A stretch of 12,979 bases of DNA from Polyangia bacterium (GTDB lineage Bacteria; Myxococcota_A; Polyangia; Polyangiales; Polyangiaceae). The notes under the pieces were generated by a model. That model did no database searches, was not told the DNA's origin, and was given only the letters and a program-made list of their open reading frames with translations. The stretch covers positions 1-12,979 of the forward strand of contig JAUILJ010000125.1 of assembly GCA_030433055.1 (NCBI GenBank), read 5' to 3'. Positions 6,323 to 12,630 of the stretch are shown piece by piece; the stretch's first letter is position 1, and every line of letters begins with the position of its first letter. Both the position numbers and the translations under genes were made by a program.

Positions 6323-7306
6323 ATGACTCGCCGTCGTCGCATCGTGTTTGGGGTGATTACCGGGCTCGCCCTGTTTTCCGCCACGTTGGCCGTGGTTGGG
6401 CTGCCTGCGTCCAGCCACCCCGCCGAGCCGTCGGAGCTTGGGGTGGCTCGCTCGGAGACGGAGCTGGTGCAGGACCTGGAGCAGCCTGGGCCCATCGAAC
6501 TCGAGACGCTGGTGGCGGCGGACTGGGAGGTGCCCCTCAGCGGGCTCCTGAATCTGGACGCGCCCGAGGCGCAGGCCGCGGGCCTGGAGGACCGGGACGA
6601 GCCGATTCAGATCTTTTTTTATTCCGTGCGGCACCCCAAGTTTGGTCTCTTCGTCGTGGACACTGGCGTCGAGTGGGCGCTCGCGAATCAACCAGAGTCT
6701 TCCTTGCTCGGTGGTCTCGTGGGTGACGTGATGCACCGCGAGAAGATCCGCGTGAAGCTGGACATGCGCACCTGGTTGGCGCGGCAGCAGGAGCCGCTGG
6801 TGGGAGTGTTCCTCACTCACATGCACACCGACCACATCGAAGGGCTCCCCGACATACCGACGGAGGTGCCGGTCTATGCCGGACGCGGGGAGACTCACGG
6901 CCGGGAGTTCTCACACGCCTTCACGGCTGGCATCACGGATCAGGCGCTGGCAGGCCACCCTGCGGTTCGCGAGTGGAAATTCCCTAAGGAAAAGCGTGGG
7001 GTGATCGATGTCTTCGGGGACGGGAGCCTCTGGGCGCTTCAGGTGCCGGGGCACACCAGCGGGAGCACGGCTTACCTTGCTCGCACCACCAAGGGGCCCG
7101 TGCTGATGGTGGGCGACACCTGCCACACGGCCTGGGGGTGGCGCCACGGAGTGGAGCCTGGGTCGTTCACGGCAGATCAAGAGGTGAATCGTGAGAGCTT
7201 GGCGTGGCTGAGGCAGCTAGTTGCCGAGCACCCCGAGGTGCAGGTACGGCTCGGCCACCAGTGGCTCGACGCGGACGCGCCCGTGGCGGCGAGCAGTGGG
7301 GACTGA
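6323..7306 (+). CDS. Metallo-beta-lactamase-fold hydrolase, exported or membrane-anchored
   Basis: A 327-residue protein with an Arg-rich start (residues 3-6) and a hydrophobic segment (7-27), which is either a signal peptide or an N-terminal anchor. The active site is complete: Thr-His166-Met-His168-Thr-Asp170-His171, His244 in Gly-His-Thr-Ser-Gly-Ser, Asp265 in Gly-Asp-Thr, and His312 in Leu-Gly-His. This binds two metal ions and hydrolyses ester, lactone, phospho or thioester bonds depending on subfamily. The motif spacing and the segment around residues 100-116 (His-Pro-x-x-Gly, Asp-Thr-Gly) resemble N-acyl-homoserine lactonase-type enzymes, but the Tyr two or three residues after the bridging Asp in those enzymes is absent. 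Substrate unknown. Divergent from the LysR gene, its probable regulator; ends before a strong hairpin. Confidence 0.9.
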   Translation: MTRRRRIVFGVITGLALFSATLAVVGLPASSHPAEPSELGVARSETELVQDLEQPGPIELETLVAADWEVPLSGLLNLDAPEAQAAGLEDRDEPIQIFFYSVRHPKFGLFVVDTGVEWALANQPESSLLGGLVGDVMHREKIRVKLDMRTWLARQQEPLVGVFLTHMHTDHIEGLPDIPTEVPVYAGRGETHGREFSHAFTAGITDQALAGHPAVREWKFPKEKRGVIDVFGDGSLWALQVPGHTSGSTAYLARTTKGPVLMVGDTCHTAWGWRHGVEPGSFTADQEVNRESLAWLRQLVAEHPEVQVRLGHQWLDADAPVAASSGD

Positions 7307-7408
7307 GGGAGCAGCGGCGCGTCTCACCCCCAAACCCGGGGCAGCGTCCTCGAGAAGACGACGGCACGGGCGGTAGCTGGCGTCCACGCCCATGGGATGG
7401 ACGCACGA

Positions 7409-7435
7409 ACGGGAGGCCCTGTTGGGACCTCCCGT
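7409..7435. terminator. Bidirectional terminator hairpin between convergent genes
   Basis: ACGGGAGG (7409-7416) and CCTCCCGT (7428-7435) form a perfect 8-bp stem, extended by an inner CCC/GGG pairing past one bulged A around a TGTT loop. It sits between the stops of the hydrolase (7306) and the convergent anti-sigma gene (7463). The T-run is weak on both strands, so it may also work as a 3' stabilising hairpin. The rest of the 156-bp gap shows no gene. Confidence 0.75.
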
Positions 7436-7462
7436 CTTGCGTTGCAGCTGCGTTCGCCTCGG

Positions 7463-8308
7463 TCAGCGCATGGAGGCGACGACCAGCTCAGCGCTCTCCG
7501 GCTCGTCCAGATCCGTGGCAACGGCGTAGCCGACCCCGCGACGCTCCACGGCGGCGATGGTGTAGCCGCGGCGTGAACCCATGTAGACCGCGGTGTTGCG
7601 CACCACCCGGGGCTTGAAGATGTAGCGCACTGGAACTCGCTCGGAGTCGTAGACGTACACCGTGACGCGGTGCCCGCCCAGACGGTAACGGAAGGACGCA
7701 GCCTTCTGGTTCCGTACGGGAATGACGCTGCCTCCCAGCCACTGAGCGCCGTAGTCCTGAAGACCCTGAGGTACGTGGACCGGAACCCCAACCTGAGGCT
7801 CGAACGTTTCGACCAAGCGAGGCTCGACGACCTCGGGCTCTGGGGGAGGAGCCGCGTGGTGGCTCACGAGCTCGTCTACCAACGCATCCACCGTGATCGG
7901 CGTCGGCTGAGTATTGGACATCACGTTGGCTTGAGCGCTGCTGCTCGGTTCGGACTGGGGATGGTCCCCACTTGCTCCAAGCACCAGCGTGAAGCCCGCT
8001 GCCGCGGCGATGGGCAGGATGTACTTCCAGGGCAGCACACGGCCGTGGCCATGACCCTCCAGCGCCTCCTCGCGCTCTCTTTCCGCGCGGAGAGCACCTC
8101 GCAGGCGAGCCTCGAAGGACGCGCTGGGCTCTTCGTCGGTCAGAGCGTGACGCATGCTCTCTTTGATCGCCTGGCTGAGCATGACCTGCTCACGGCACTC
8201 TTCGGAGTCGAGCATCAGCTGCTCGACCTCCACCATCTTCTCAGGTGGCAGCTCGCCATCGACGTACGCGTCGACGAGAGGCTCGATGCGGCGTGCGGCG
8301 TTGCTCAT
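7463..8308 (-). CDS. Transmembrane anti-sigma factor with degenerate zinc-finger N-domain
   Basis: A 281-residue partner of the upstream sigma factor; its ATG overlaps the sigma stop in an ATGA junction, so the two are translationally coupled. Residues 1-58 resemble the anti-sigma domain (Asp-Ala-Tyr-Val-Asp-Gly-Glu-Leu, then an acidic helix), which wraps the sigma factor in the cytoplasm. In the usual His-x3-Cys-x2-Cys zinc site, only the last Cys (C38) remains; Leu31 and Ser35 replace the others. A single membrane segment spans about 93-112, followed by a Pro-rich periplasmic linker. Residues 180-281 form a C-terminal domain (Leu-Gly-Gly near 191, Arg-Arg-Gly-Tyr-Thr near 246, Gly-Tyr-Ala-Val-Ala-Thr-Asp-Leu near 260) of the type found in proteobacterial membrane anti-sigma factors, probably the sensing part. 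Signal unknown. Confidence 0.85.
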   Translation of the reverse strand: MSNAARRIEPLVDAYVDGELPPEKMVEVEQLMLDSEECREQVMLSQAIKESMRHALTDEEPSASFEARLRGALRAEREREEALEGHGHGRVLPWKYILPIAAAAGFTLVLGASGDHPQSEPSSSAQANVMSNTQPTPITVDALVDELVSHHAAPPPEPEVVEPRLVETFEPQVGVPVHVPQGLQDYGAQWLGGSVIPVRNQKAASFRYRLGGHRVTVYVYDSERVPVRYIFKPRVVRNTAVYMGSRRGYTIAAVERRGVGYAVATDLDEPESAELVVASMR

Positions 8309-8970
8309 CCCACACCCCGCTTTCTCTCGCGGTAGGCGTCCAGGTTGACCGGCTCCGTCGACTGGCGCTTGGCGCCAACCTCGGCCTCCGGGCCCACGAT
8401 ACCGAGCGCGCGGGCTTGCTCGACGAGCTCGCCCTTGAGGATTCGGCGGCCTCGATGCAGTCGGCTCATTACGGTTCCAATCGGACAGCCCATCACTTCG
8501 GCTATCTCCTTGTAACCGAGTCCTTCGACATCGGCGAGCACGACCGCGAGGCGGAACTCTTCAGGGAGCGCATCGACCGCCCGCTTGATCTCCGCTTCGA
8601 GCACTGGGCGTAGCGCGGTGCCCTCGGGATCGCGCATCCCACGTAGGCTGGCGGCGCTGATCCAGCCATCGCTGAGCGGATCGGCGTCGGGGCCATCCAG
8701 CACGGCGCGCTCCAGACCACCGCGGCGGTAGCGATTGATGAAGGTGTTGGTTTGGATGCGCAGCAGCCAGGCCTTCATGTTCGTGCCGGGCTCGAACTGG
8801 TGTCGAGCACGCATCGCCTTCACGAAGGTGTCTTGGACCAGGTCTTCCGCCTCGGTCCGGCTGCGGGTGAGGCGGGTTGCCACGGCGTACATCGACTTGA
8901 GGTGGCTGATCGCCTCCTCTTCGAATTCTGCCGCGGAGAGCCCGCCGCGCGTGTCTGTGAGTCGTGCCAT
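8305..8970 (-). CDS. ECF-type RNA polymerase sigma factor
   Basis: A 221-residue sigma-70-family protein with only regions 2 and 4, as in extracytoplasmic-function factors. Region 2 covers about 22-86, with Asp-Leu-Val-Gln-Asp-Thr-Phe (43-49) and a Trp-Leu-Leu-Arg-Ile-x-x-Asn segment used in core binding and -10 recognition. Region 4 covers 134-182 (Leu-Pro-Glu-Glu-Phe-Arg, Gly-Tyr-Lys-Glu-Ile-Ala-Glu-Val-Met-Gly, Gly-Thr-Val-Met-Ser-Arg-Leu), the helix-turn-helix for the -35. The C-terminal 35 residues after region 4 are an extra charged tail. ATG 8970 is the start. It lies 34 bp after the PhaR-like gene and overlaps the anti-sigma gene by 4 nt, so it is probably held inactive at the membrane. 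I see no GGAAC-like autoregulated promoter just upstream. Confidence 0.93.
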   Translation of the reverse strand: MARLTDTRGGLSAAEFEEEAISHLKSMYAVATRLTRSRTEAEDLVQDTFVKAMRARHQFEPGTNMKAWLLRIQTNTFINRYRRGGLERAVLDGPDADPLSDGWISAASLRGMRDPEGTALRPVLEAEIKRAVDALPEEFRLAVVLADVEGLGYKEIAEVMGCPIGTVMSRLHRGRRILKGELVEQARALGIVGPEAEVGAKRQSTEPVNLDAYRERKRGVG

Positions 8971-9004
8971 CGGGTACTGAGCGGCAACCCGGGGCGCCGC
9001 CCAC

Positions 9005-9676
9005 TTATTCCTGCGGCTTGTTGTCGATCGAGTCCAGGCGCGCTTCGATTTTATCCAGCCGTTCGTTGAGCTTGGAGAGCTGGCTCTTGAGGTCCTTGAG
9101 CGGCGAAAAGTCAGGCAAAACCGTGTTGATACGCTCGTCGATCGCGGCCTGCCACTGCTCCAGCGTCGCGCGGGACGTCTGAATCACTCGCGTTAGGCCC
9201 TTGGCGTCTTTGGTGTCGCTCACGTCGTCTTCCTTGTCCTCCAAGCCGGCCTCAGGCTCGGCTGGAACTTGCTCCACCACGATCTGGTCGGGCTCCGCGG
9301 GGGTGGCCGGCACCTGGTCCTTGGGCATCAGGCGCCCAATCGGGCCTTCCCGAAGCGTCGTAAGCAGCTTCTCTCCGCGGTTGCGGATCAGCGCTTTCAG
9401 CGTGGTCAGCGGGATGCCACGGGGCTTCGCCTTCAGCTCCTCGGAAATGATGAGCGCCAAGGTGACATCGGTTTTGTCTTCCTTGGTGGCGTTGTCGATG
9501 ATCTGTACGTCCTCGCCTGCGCGCACCATGTCGGCGATCTGCAGCAGGGTTACGTAGCGACTGTCCTTCGTGTCGTAGAGCTTACGGTTGGAGTAGCGCT
9601 TGATGATGCGCCGCTCTGCGGACTCGCCTTCGGCAGGCTCAACCGGCTTCTCCGAAGAAATGACGTCTTCCGACAC
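9005..9676 (-). CDS. PhaR-type polyhydroxyalkanoate-synthesis regulator with coiled-coil tail
   Basis: A 223-residue protein starting at GTG 9676. Residues 24-84 match the PHB/PHA accumulation-regulator DNA-binding domain: Ile-Lys-Arg-Tyr-Ser-Asn-Arg-Lys-Leu-Tyr-Asp-Thr, Ser-Arg-Tyr-Val-Thr-Leu, and an Ile-Ile-Asp-Asn-Ala-Thr segment. In PHA producers this domain binds DNA and PHA granules and represses phasin genes. Residues 120-158 are a Pro/Glu/Asp-rich linker. Residues 168-218 form amphipathic helices ending in a heptad coiled coil (Leu-Lys-Ser-Gln-Leu-Ser-Lys-Leu-Asn-Glu-Arg-Leu), which could mediate oligomers or phasin-like granule contact. No PHA synthase or phasin gene is in the window. 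It is followed at 34 bp by the sigma/anti-sigma pair on the same strand, so co-transcription is possible. Domain assignment is firm; the role in PHA metabolism is inferred. Confidence 0.88.
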   Translation of the reverse strand: MSEDVISSEKPVEPAEGESAERRIIKRYSNRKLYDTKDSRYVTLLQIADMVRAGEDVQIIDNATKEDKTDVTLALIISEELKAKPRGIPLTTLKALIRNRGEKLLTTLREGPIGRLMPKDQVPATPAEPDQIVVEQVPAEPEAGLEDKEDDVSDTKDAKGLTRVIQTSRATLEQWQAAIDERINTVLPDFSPLKDLKSQLSKLNERLDKIEARLDSIDNKPQE

Positions 9677-9796
9677 GGATACCCCAGGGTAGGCTTAAGC
9701 AGTAATCAGTGGCCACCAACGCCGCCTGATACGCCTGTTGGCCCCGATCAATAGAAGCGCATGTGCCGCATAGCGTCAAGCTGCCATGCGCTCGAC
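9677..9796. other. 120-bp spacer upstream of the PhaR-like gene
   Basis: No gene is visible. Read on the minus strand it holds TTGACG, a good -35 hexamer (around 9773-9778), but the nearest -10-like TATTGA is 20 bp away and a closer TTCTAT is poor, so I do not call a promoter. Weak short dyads (GTGGCCAC at 9709-9716; CCAAC/GTTGG at 9716-9741) are present without a T-run. Confidence 0.4.
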
Positions 9797-10417
9797 TCAC
9801 GCGATTGCGGCGACGGCGAGCAGCTGCGAGGAGTCCTCGTCTGCATCAGCCGTGGCCTGCTCACGGCGCAGCTCTGCGTGTTCAGCGTCACACAGCTCGA
9901 GCACCAGGCGGAGGAAGCTGGTGAAGTCGCAGCGTCGCACGCCCACTTCGTTGAGCCATGCCACCACCTCGCACTCACCGTCATCGCGCCGGCTGTCGAG
10001 GTCGAACGCAAACAACGTGGTTCCCGCCGAGTCGATACCGAACGGAAGCAAGCTCGGCTTGCTGATTGGCTTGGAGTTGGGTGCGTCGCTTGGCGGGAAA
10101 CAGCTCTCGAAGGTCTGCGCCACCAGGTCGAGGTGCTTCTCGCGTCCCAGCTCCCTCGACCCCAGCAGTCCAGCGCCTTCATAGAAGCGGGGCCAGCCAT
10201 CGTGGTTTGCCAGGAACGCCCGGTAGCTTGGAGGCAGCACGAAGCCCAGGCGCGCTTCGACGGAAGCCAGCTGCGCCTCGCGCCCGCTGGGGTTGGGGAC
10301 CAACCCGGAGTCGCGCCAGGGACGCTGACGCATCAGCTCGGTTTGTCGCCTGCGAATGGCCTGCAGCAGTTCCTGCCAGGTGGCTTGCGAATCGCTCTGA
10401 GGGCTGGTCTCGCGCAT
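9797..10417 (-). CDS. SMI1/KNR4 (SUKH)-family protein
   Basis: A 206-residue cytoplasmic protein. I start it at ATG 10417; the open frame runs upstream to 10882, but that part is antisense to the NuoH-like gene and has no family resemblance. Residues 45-175 carry SMI1/KNR4 signatures: an Ala-Arg-Leu-Gly-Phe-Val-Leu-Pro-Pro-Ser-Tyr-Arg segment, then Ala-Asn-His-Asp-Gly-Trp, a Leu-Leu-Pro-Phe-Gly strand near 123, and Leu-Phe-Ala-Phe-Asp-Leu near 135. In bacteria many such proteins are immunity proteins for polymorphic toxins; others are housekeeping scaffolds. No toxin-like gene is adjacent, so an immunity role is not supported here. The tail is Ala/Asp/Glu-rich. It diverges from the NuoH-like gene across 181 bp. 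Confidence 0.82.
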   Translation of the reverse strand: MRETSPQSDSQATWQELLQAIRRRQTELMRQRPWRDSGLVPNPSGREAQLASVEARLGFVLPPSYRAFLANHDGWPRFYEGAGLLGSRELGREKHLDLVAQTFESCFPPSDAPNSKPISKPSLLPFGIDSAGTTLFAFDLDSRRDDGECEVVAWLNEVGVRRCDFTSFLRLVLELCDAEHAELRREQATADADEDSSQLLAVAAIA

Positions 10418-10598
10418 GCGACCGGTGTGGAGGAAGGGGAGCCGTCTGGCCAAGAAACGGGCGGTCCTCCGGCGGCTGGAGAGCGAACCGGCGCTGGCGA
10501 GCGACGTGGGCGCCACGGGGTGCTCCGATGACCAGCGGTCGCCCGCAAAATCAGGCGTTTTTTCGCCCACCTGGGGGAGGCTCGGTATACCGGCGGAG
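10418..10598. promoter_or_regulatory. Divergent intergenic region (SMI1-like / NuoH-like)
   Basis: A 181-bp spacer holding the start regions of two divergent genes. Near the NuoH-like ATG there is a T6 run (10558-10563) in an AT-rich patch, a purine-rich GGGGGAGG (10573-10580, 18 bp upstream of ATG and so too distant for an ideal ribosome site), and GGTATACC (10584-10591), whose TATACC could be a -10 element. If so, transcription would start at or next to the ATG. No convincing -35 is visible. Confidence 0.3.
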
Positions 10599-12566
10599 AT
10601 GCCCCGAACCAGACTGCTGGTGACCCTGCTGAGCTGGCTTTGCCTGCTCGCGGTGCTGTGCGGCTGCAGCGGGCAAAGCGAGCGCCCCAGCTTGCTCAAC
10701 GTGATCGGAGTCGGCCCACGAGAACTCTCGAGCGGCGATGAGCTAGAGGTCGTGGGTACCAACTTTCCCGAGGGCAAGCCCGCCACGATCTCCTTCCAAG
10801 GCTCGCTGCATCGCCCCGGCGAAGCCGCGCAGGAAGACGTGGAGATCGTCATCGCCGCCAGCAGCAGCTCACGCAATCGCATCGCGGTCGTGTTGGATGA
10901 CGCGACGCTGGCGGAGTTCTCTCGGCGGGGGGCAGAAGGCGCTCACACCACGTTTCGCGGTCGCGTCGTGGCTGCGTTCGCGCCGCGAGCCTCTGGCGCT
11001 CCTCCGGTGACGGGCAGCATCGAGGGCGTGGAGGTCGACTTCTTCCCCTCGGACGTGCCTGTCTCCGTCACGCGCCAGCTGGAAGCTGAAGGTCAGCGCG
11101 CGGCGGAGCTCTTGGGGCTGGAGTTCGACCCGAAGGCGGCGGGCAGCGGCTTGCTGGTCAAGAGCGTCAACGAATCAAGCCGCGCGGAAACCGCAGGAGT
11201 GAAGGCCGGCGATCGCTTGGTGGCGCTCGATGGGCTCCGACTGGCGGACATCTCGGACTTCGTGCCATCGGGTCGCTCCCAGACCGCGGAGCTGGAGATC
11301 GTTCGCGGTAAGCTCAAGGACACCTTGCGTCGCGGGGTCGACGTGCAGGGCTTCCGGGACACGCCTCCAGAAGACTTGCTGTGGGCCGGCGTGGTCGTCG
11401 GCGTCGTGTGTGTGGCGCTGCTGGCGTTCCTGTTGCCAGTCGCCAGCGTGATCGGGTGGTTCGAGCGTCGCGTGGTGCAGCGTACCAGGGCGCTGGGGCG
11501 AGACGCGCGGAGAGTCGGCCTGTTCGGCTGGCTGCGCAGCTCAATTTCTGGCGTTTTCCGCGAGGAAGTGCTCCCTGGTGCCAGTAGCCACGCCGCGCTG
11601 CGCGTGGTGCCGTACTTCCTCTTTCTGGGCACCAGCGCGATGTTCACCGTGATCTGTTTCGGGCACCCGTTGCTCGAACCCGAGCTGGACCTCGGCGCGC
11701 TCTTCCTGGGCACCGTTACTGCGCTGGTGTGCACGGGGCTGATGCTCGGCGGCTGGAGGCCCCGCGGGCGCTGGTCGCTTTTCGGGGGGTTAGGCGCAGC
11801 GCTTCAGACCCTGAGCTACGAAATTCCACCACTGTTCTCGATTCTCGTCGTGGTGTTGATGTCTGGTTCCGTGCGGATTGGCGATATCGTTGCCGCCCAA
11901 GGCGGAAAGCCCTGGGAGTGGTACATCTTCGACAACCCGATCACGTTCTGCATGTTCCTGCTCTTCTTCGTGCCGGCGCTCAGCGAAGGGAGCCGTGCCC
12001 ACACCGAGCTGCCCGAGGCGGACTGGGAGCTCGCCAGCCCGGTGTCGGGCACCGGTCCGAGGGCAGGCACCGCCTCGGGCGTTGCCCTCAGGTTCCGTTC
12101 GGTGAAGACCCGCTACCTCATGTTCTTCGCTGAGTGGGGGCACGTGTTCGTCATGAGCGGCCTGGGCGCGGCGTTGTTCCTCGGCGGGTGGCAGCTGCCT
12201 GGGGTGAGCCGAGGTGCGGTGATGGCTAGTCCGAGCCTGGGGCTGTTGTCCGCCTTGGTGTTCAACCTGAAGGCGTGGGGACTGACGCTCGCGGTGCTGT
12301 GGGTGCGCTGGGCGCTGCCCCGGATCCGTGTCGATCAGCTCATCGGGGTGGTCTGGAAGTGGTTCGTGCCTGCCGCCTTGGTCGGCCTCGGCGCTTCCCT
12401 GGGCTGGATGAGCGCGCTCAAGAGCCCGGTGTTCCGTGTCGTGCAGGGTGGGCTCTCGTACGTGTTGTTCGGCTTTGCGATGCTGGTGCCGGTGTACCTG
12501 ATGCTTCGGGTGTTGGCGGGCCTCAGAGATCGCCACGCCGAACTCAGCGTCAATCCGTGGCTTTGA
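10599..12566 (+). CDS. Lipoprotein-PDZ-NuoH fusion (diverged complex I subunit H homologue)
   Basis: A 655-residue membrane protein. ATG 10599 is chosen because it opens directly into a signal peptide ending Leu-Cys-Gly-Cys (C23), a lipobox. Residues 34-128 resemble a TIG/IPT beta-sandwich (Gly-Val-Gly-Pro, Gly-Thr-Asn-Phe). Residues 165-250 are a PDZ domain (Gly-Leu-Leu-Val-Lys-Ser-Val, Ala-Gly-Val-Lys-Ala-Gly-Asp-Arg-Leu). From 261 on it is a full NuoH/Nqo8 fold: first helix then Trp-Phe-Glu-Arg-Arg-Val; Gly-Gly-Leu-Gly-Ala-Ala-Leu-Gln-Thr-Leu-Ser-Tyr-Glu-Ile-Pro (396-410); Gly-Asp-Ile-Val-Ala-Ala-Gln; Leu-Pro-Glu-Ala-Asp-Trp-Glu-Leu (471-478); Phe-Phe-Ala-Glu-Trp; Leu-Phe-Leu-Gly-Gly-Trp; Leu-Trp-Val-Arg-Trp-Ala-Leu-Pro-Arg. 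NuoH carries quinone-binding and proton-path residues in complex I; several are changed here. No other nuo gene is adjacent. Confidence 0.88.
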   Translation: MPRTRLLVTLLSWLCLLAVLCGCSGQSERPSLLNVIGVGPRELSSGDELEVVGTNFPEGKPATISFQGSLHRPGEAAQEDVEIVIAASSSSRNRIAVVLDDATLAEFSRRGAEGAHTTFRGRVVAAFAPRASGAPPVTGSIEGVEVDFFPSDVPVSVTRQLEAEGQRAAELLGLEFDPKAAGSGLLVKSVNESSRAETAGVKAGDRLVALDGLRLADISDFVPSGRSQTAELEIVRGKLKDTLRRGVDVQGFRDTPPEDLLWAGVVVGVVCVALLAFLLPVASVIGWFERRVVQRTRALGRDARRVGLFGWLRSSISGVFREEVLPGASSHAALRVVPYFLFLGTSAMFTVICFGHPLLEPELDLGALFLGTVTALVCTGLMLGGWRPRGRWSLFGGLGAALQTLSYEIPPLFSILVVVLMSGSVRIGDIVAAQGGKPWEWYIFDNPITFCMFLLFFVPALSEGSRAHTELPEADWELASPVSGTGPRAGTASGVALRFRSVKTRYLMFFAEWGHVFVMSGLGAALFLGGWQLPGVSRGAVMASPSLGLLSALVFNLKAWGLTLAVLWVRWALPRIRVDQLIGVVWKWFVPAALVGLGASLGWMSALKSPVFRVVQGGLSYVLFGFAMLVPVYLMLRVLAGLRDRHAELSVNPWL

Positions 12567-12568
12567 GC

Positions 12569-12598
12569 TGAGCCGCACCTGACACCCCCCGCGGCTCA
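12569..12598. terminator. Candidate hairpin after the NuoH-like gene
   Basis: TGAGCCGC (12569-12576) and GCGGCTCA (12591-12598) form a perfect 8-bp stem with a 14-bp loop, starting 2 bp after the NuoH-like stop. No T-run follows, so it may be a weak terminator or a 3'-end hairpin. Confidence 0.45.
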
Positions 12599-12630
12599 AG
12601 GCAACGCCTGGGGGTCCGTTCAACCACGGC

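Noticed and set aside
6614..6620. Run of seven T in the hydrolase gene as a phase-variation site
   Set aside because: A single short run encoding Phe-Phe in a conserved strand; nothing else suggests slippage control.
5897..6898. 333-codon minus-strand open frame spanning the LysR/hydrolase spacer
   Set aside because: It runs through the divergent promoter region and antisense to the hydrolase's catalytic motifs; Arg/Pro/His-rich shadow.
10416..10598. Longer start for the NuoH-like gene at 10416
   Set aside because: It would add 61 residues before a perfect lipoprotein signal and overlap the SMI1-like start; ATG 10599 is preferred.
10418..10882. Longer start for the SMI1-like gene up to 10882
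   Set aside because: The added 155 residues are Ser/Arg/Pro-rich and antisense to the NuoH-like signal and TIG-like region; ATG 10417 begins just before the recognisable domain.
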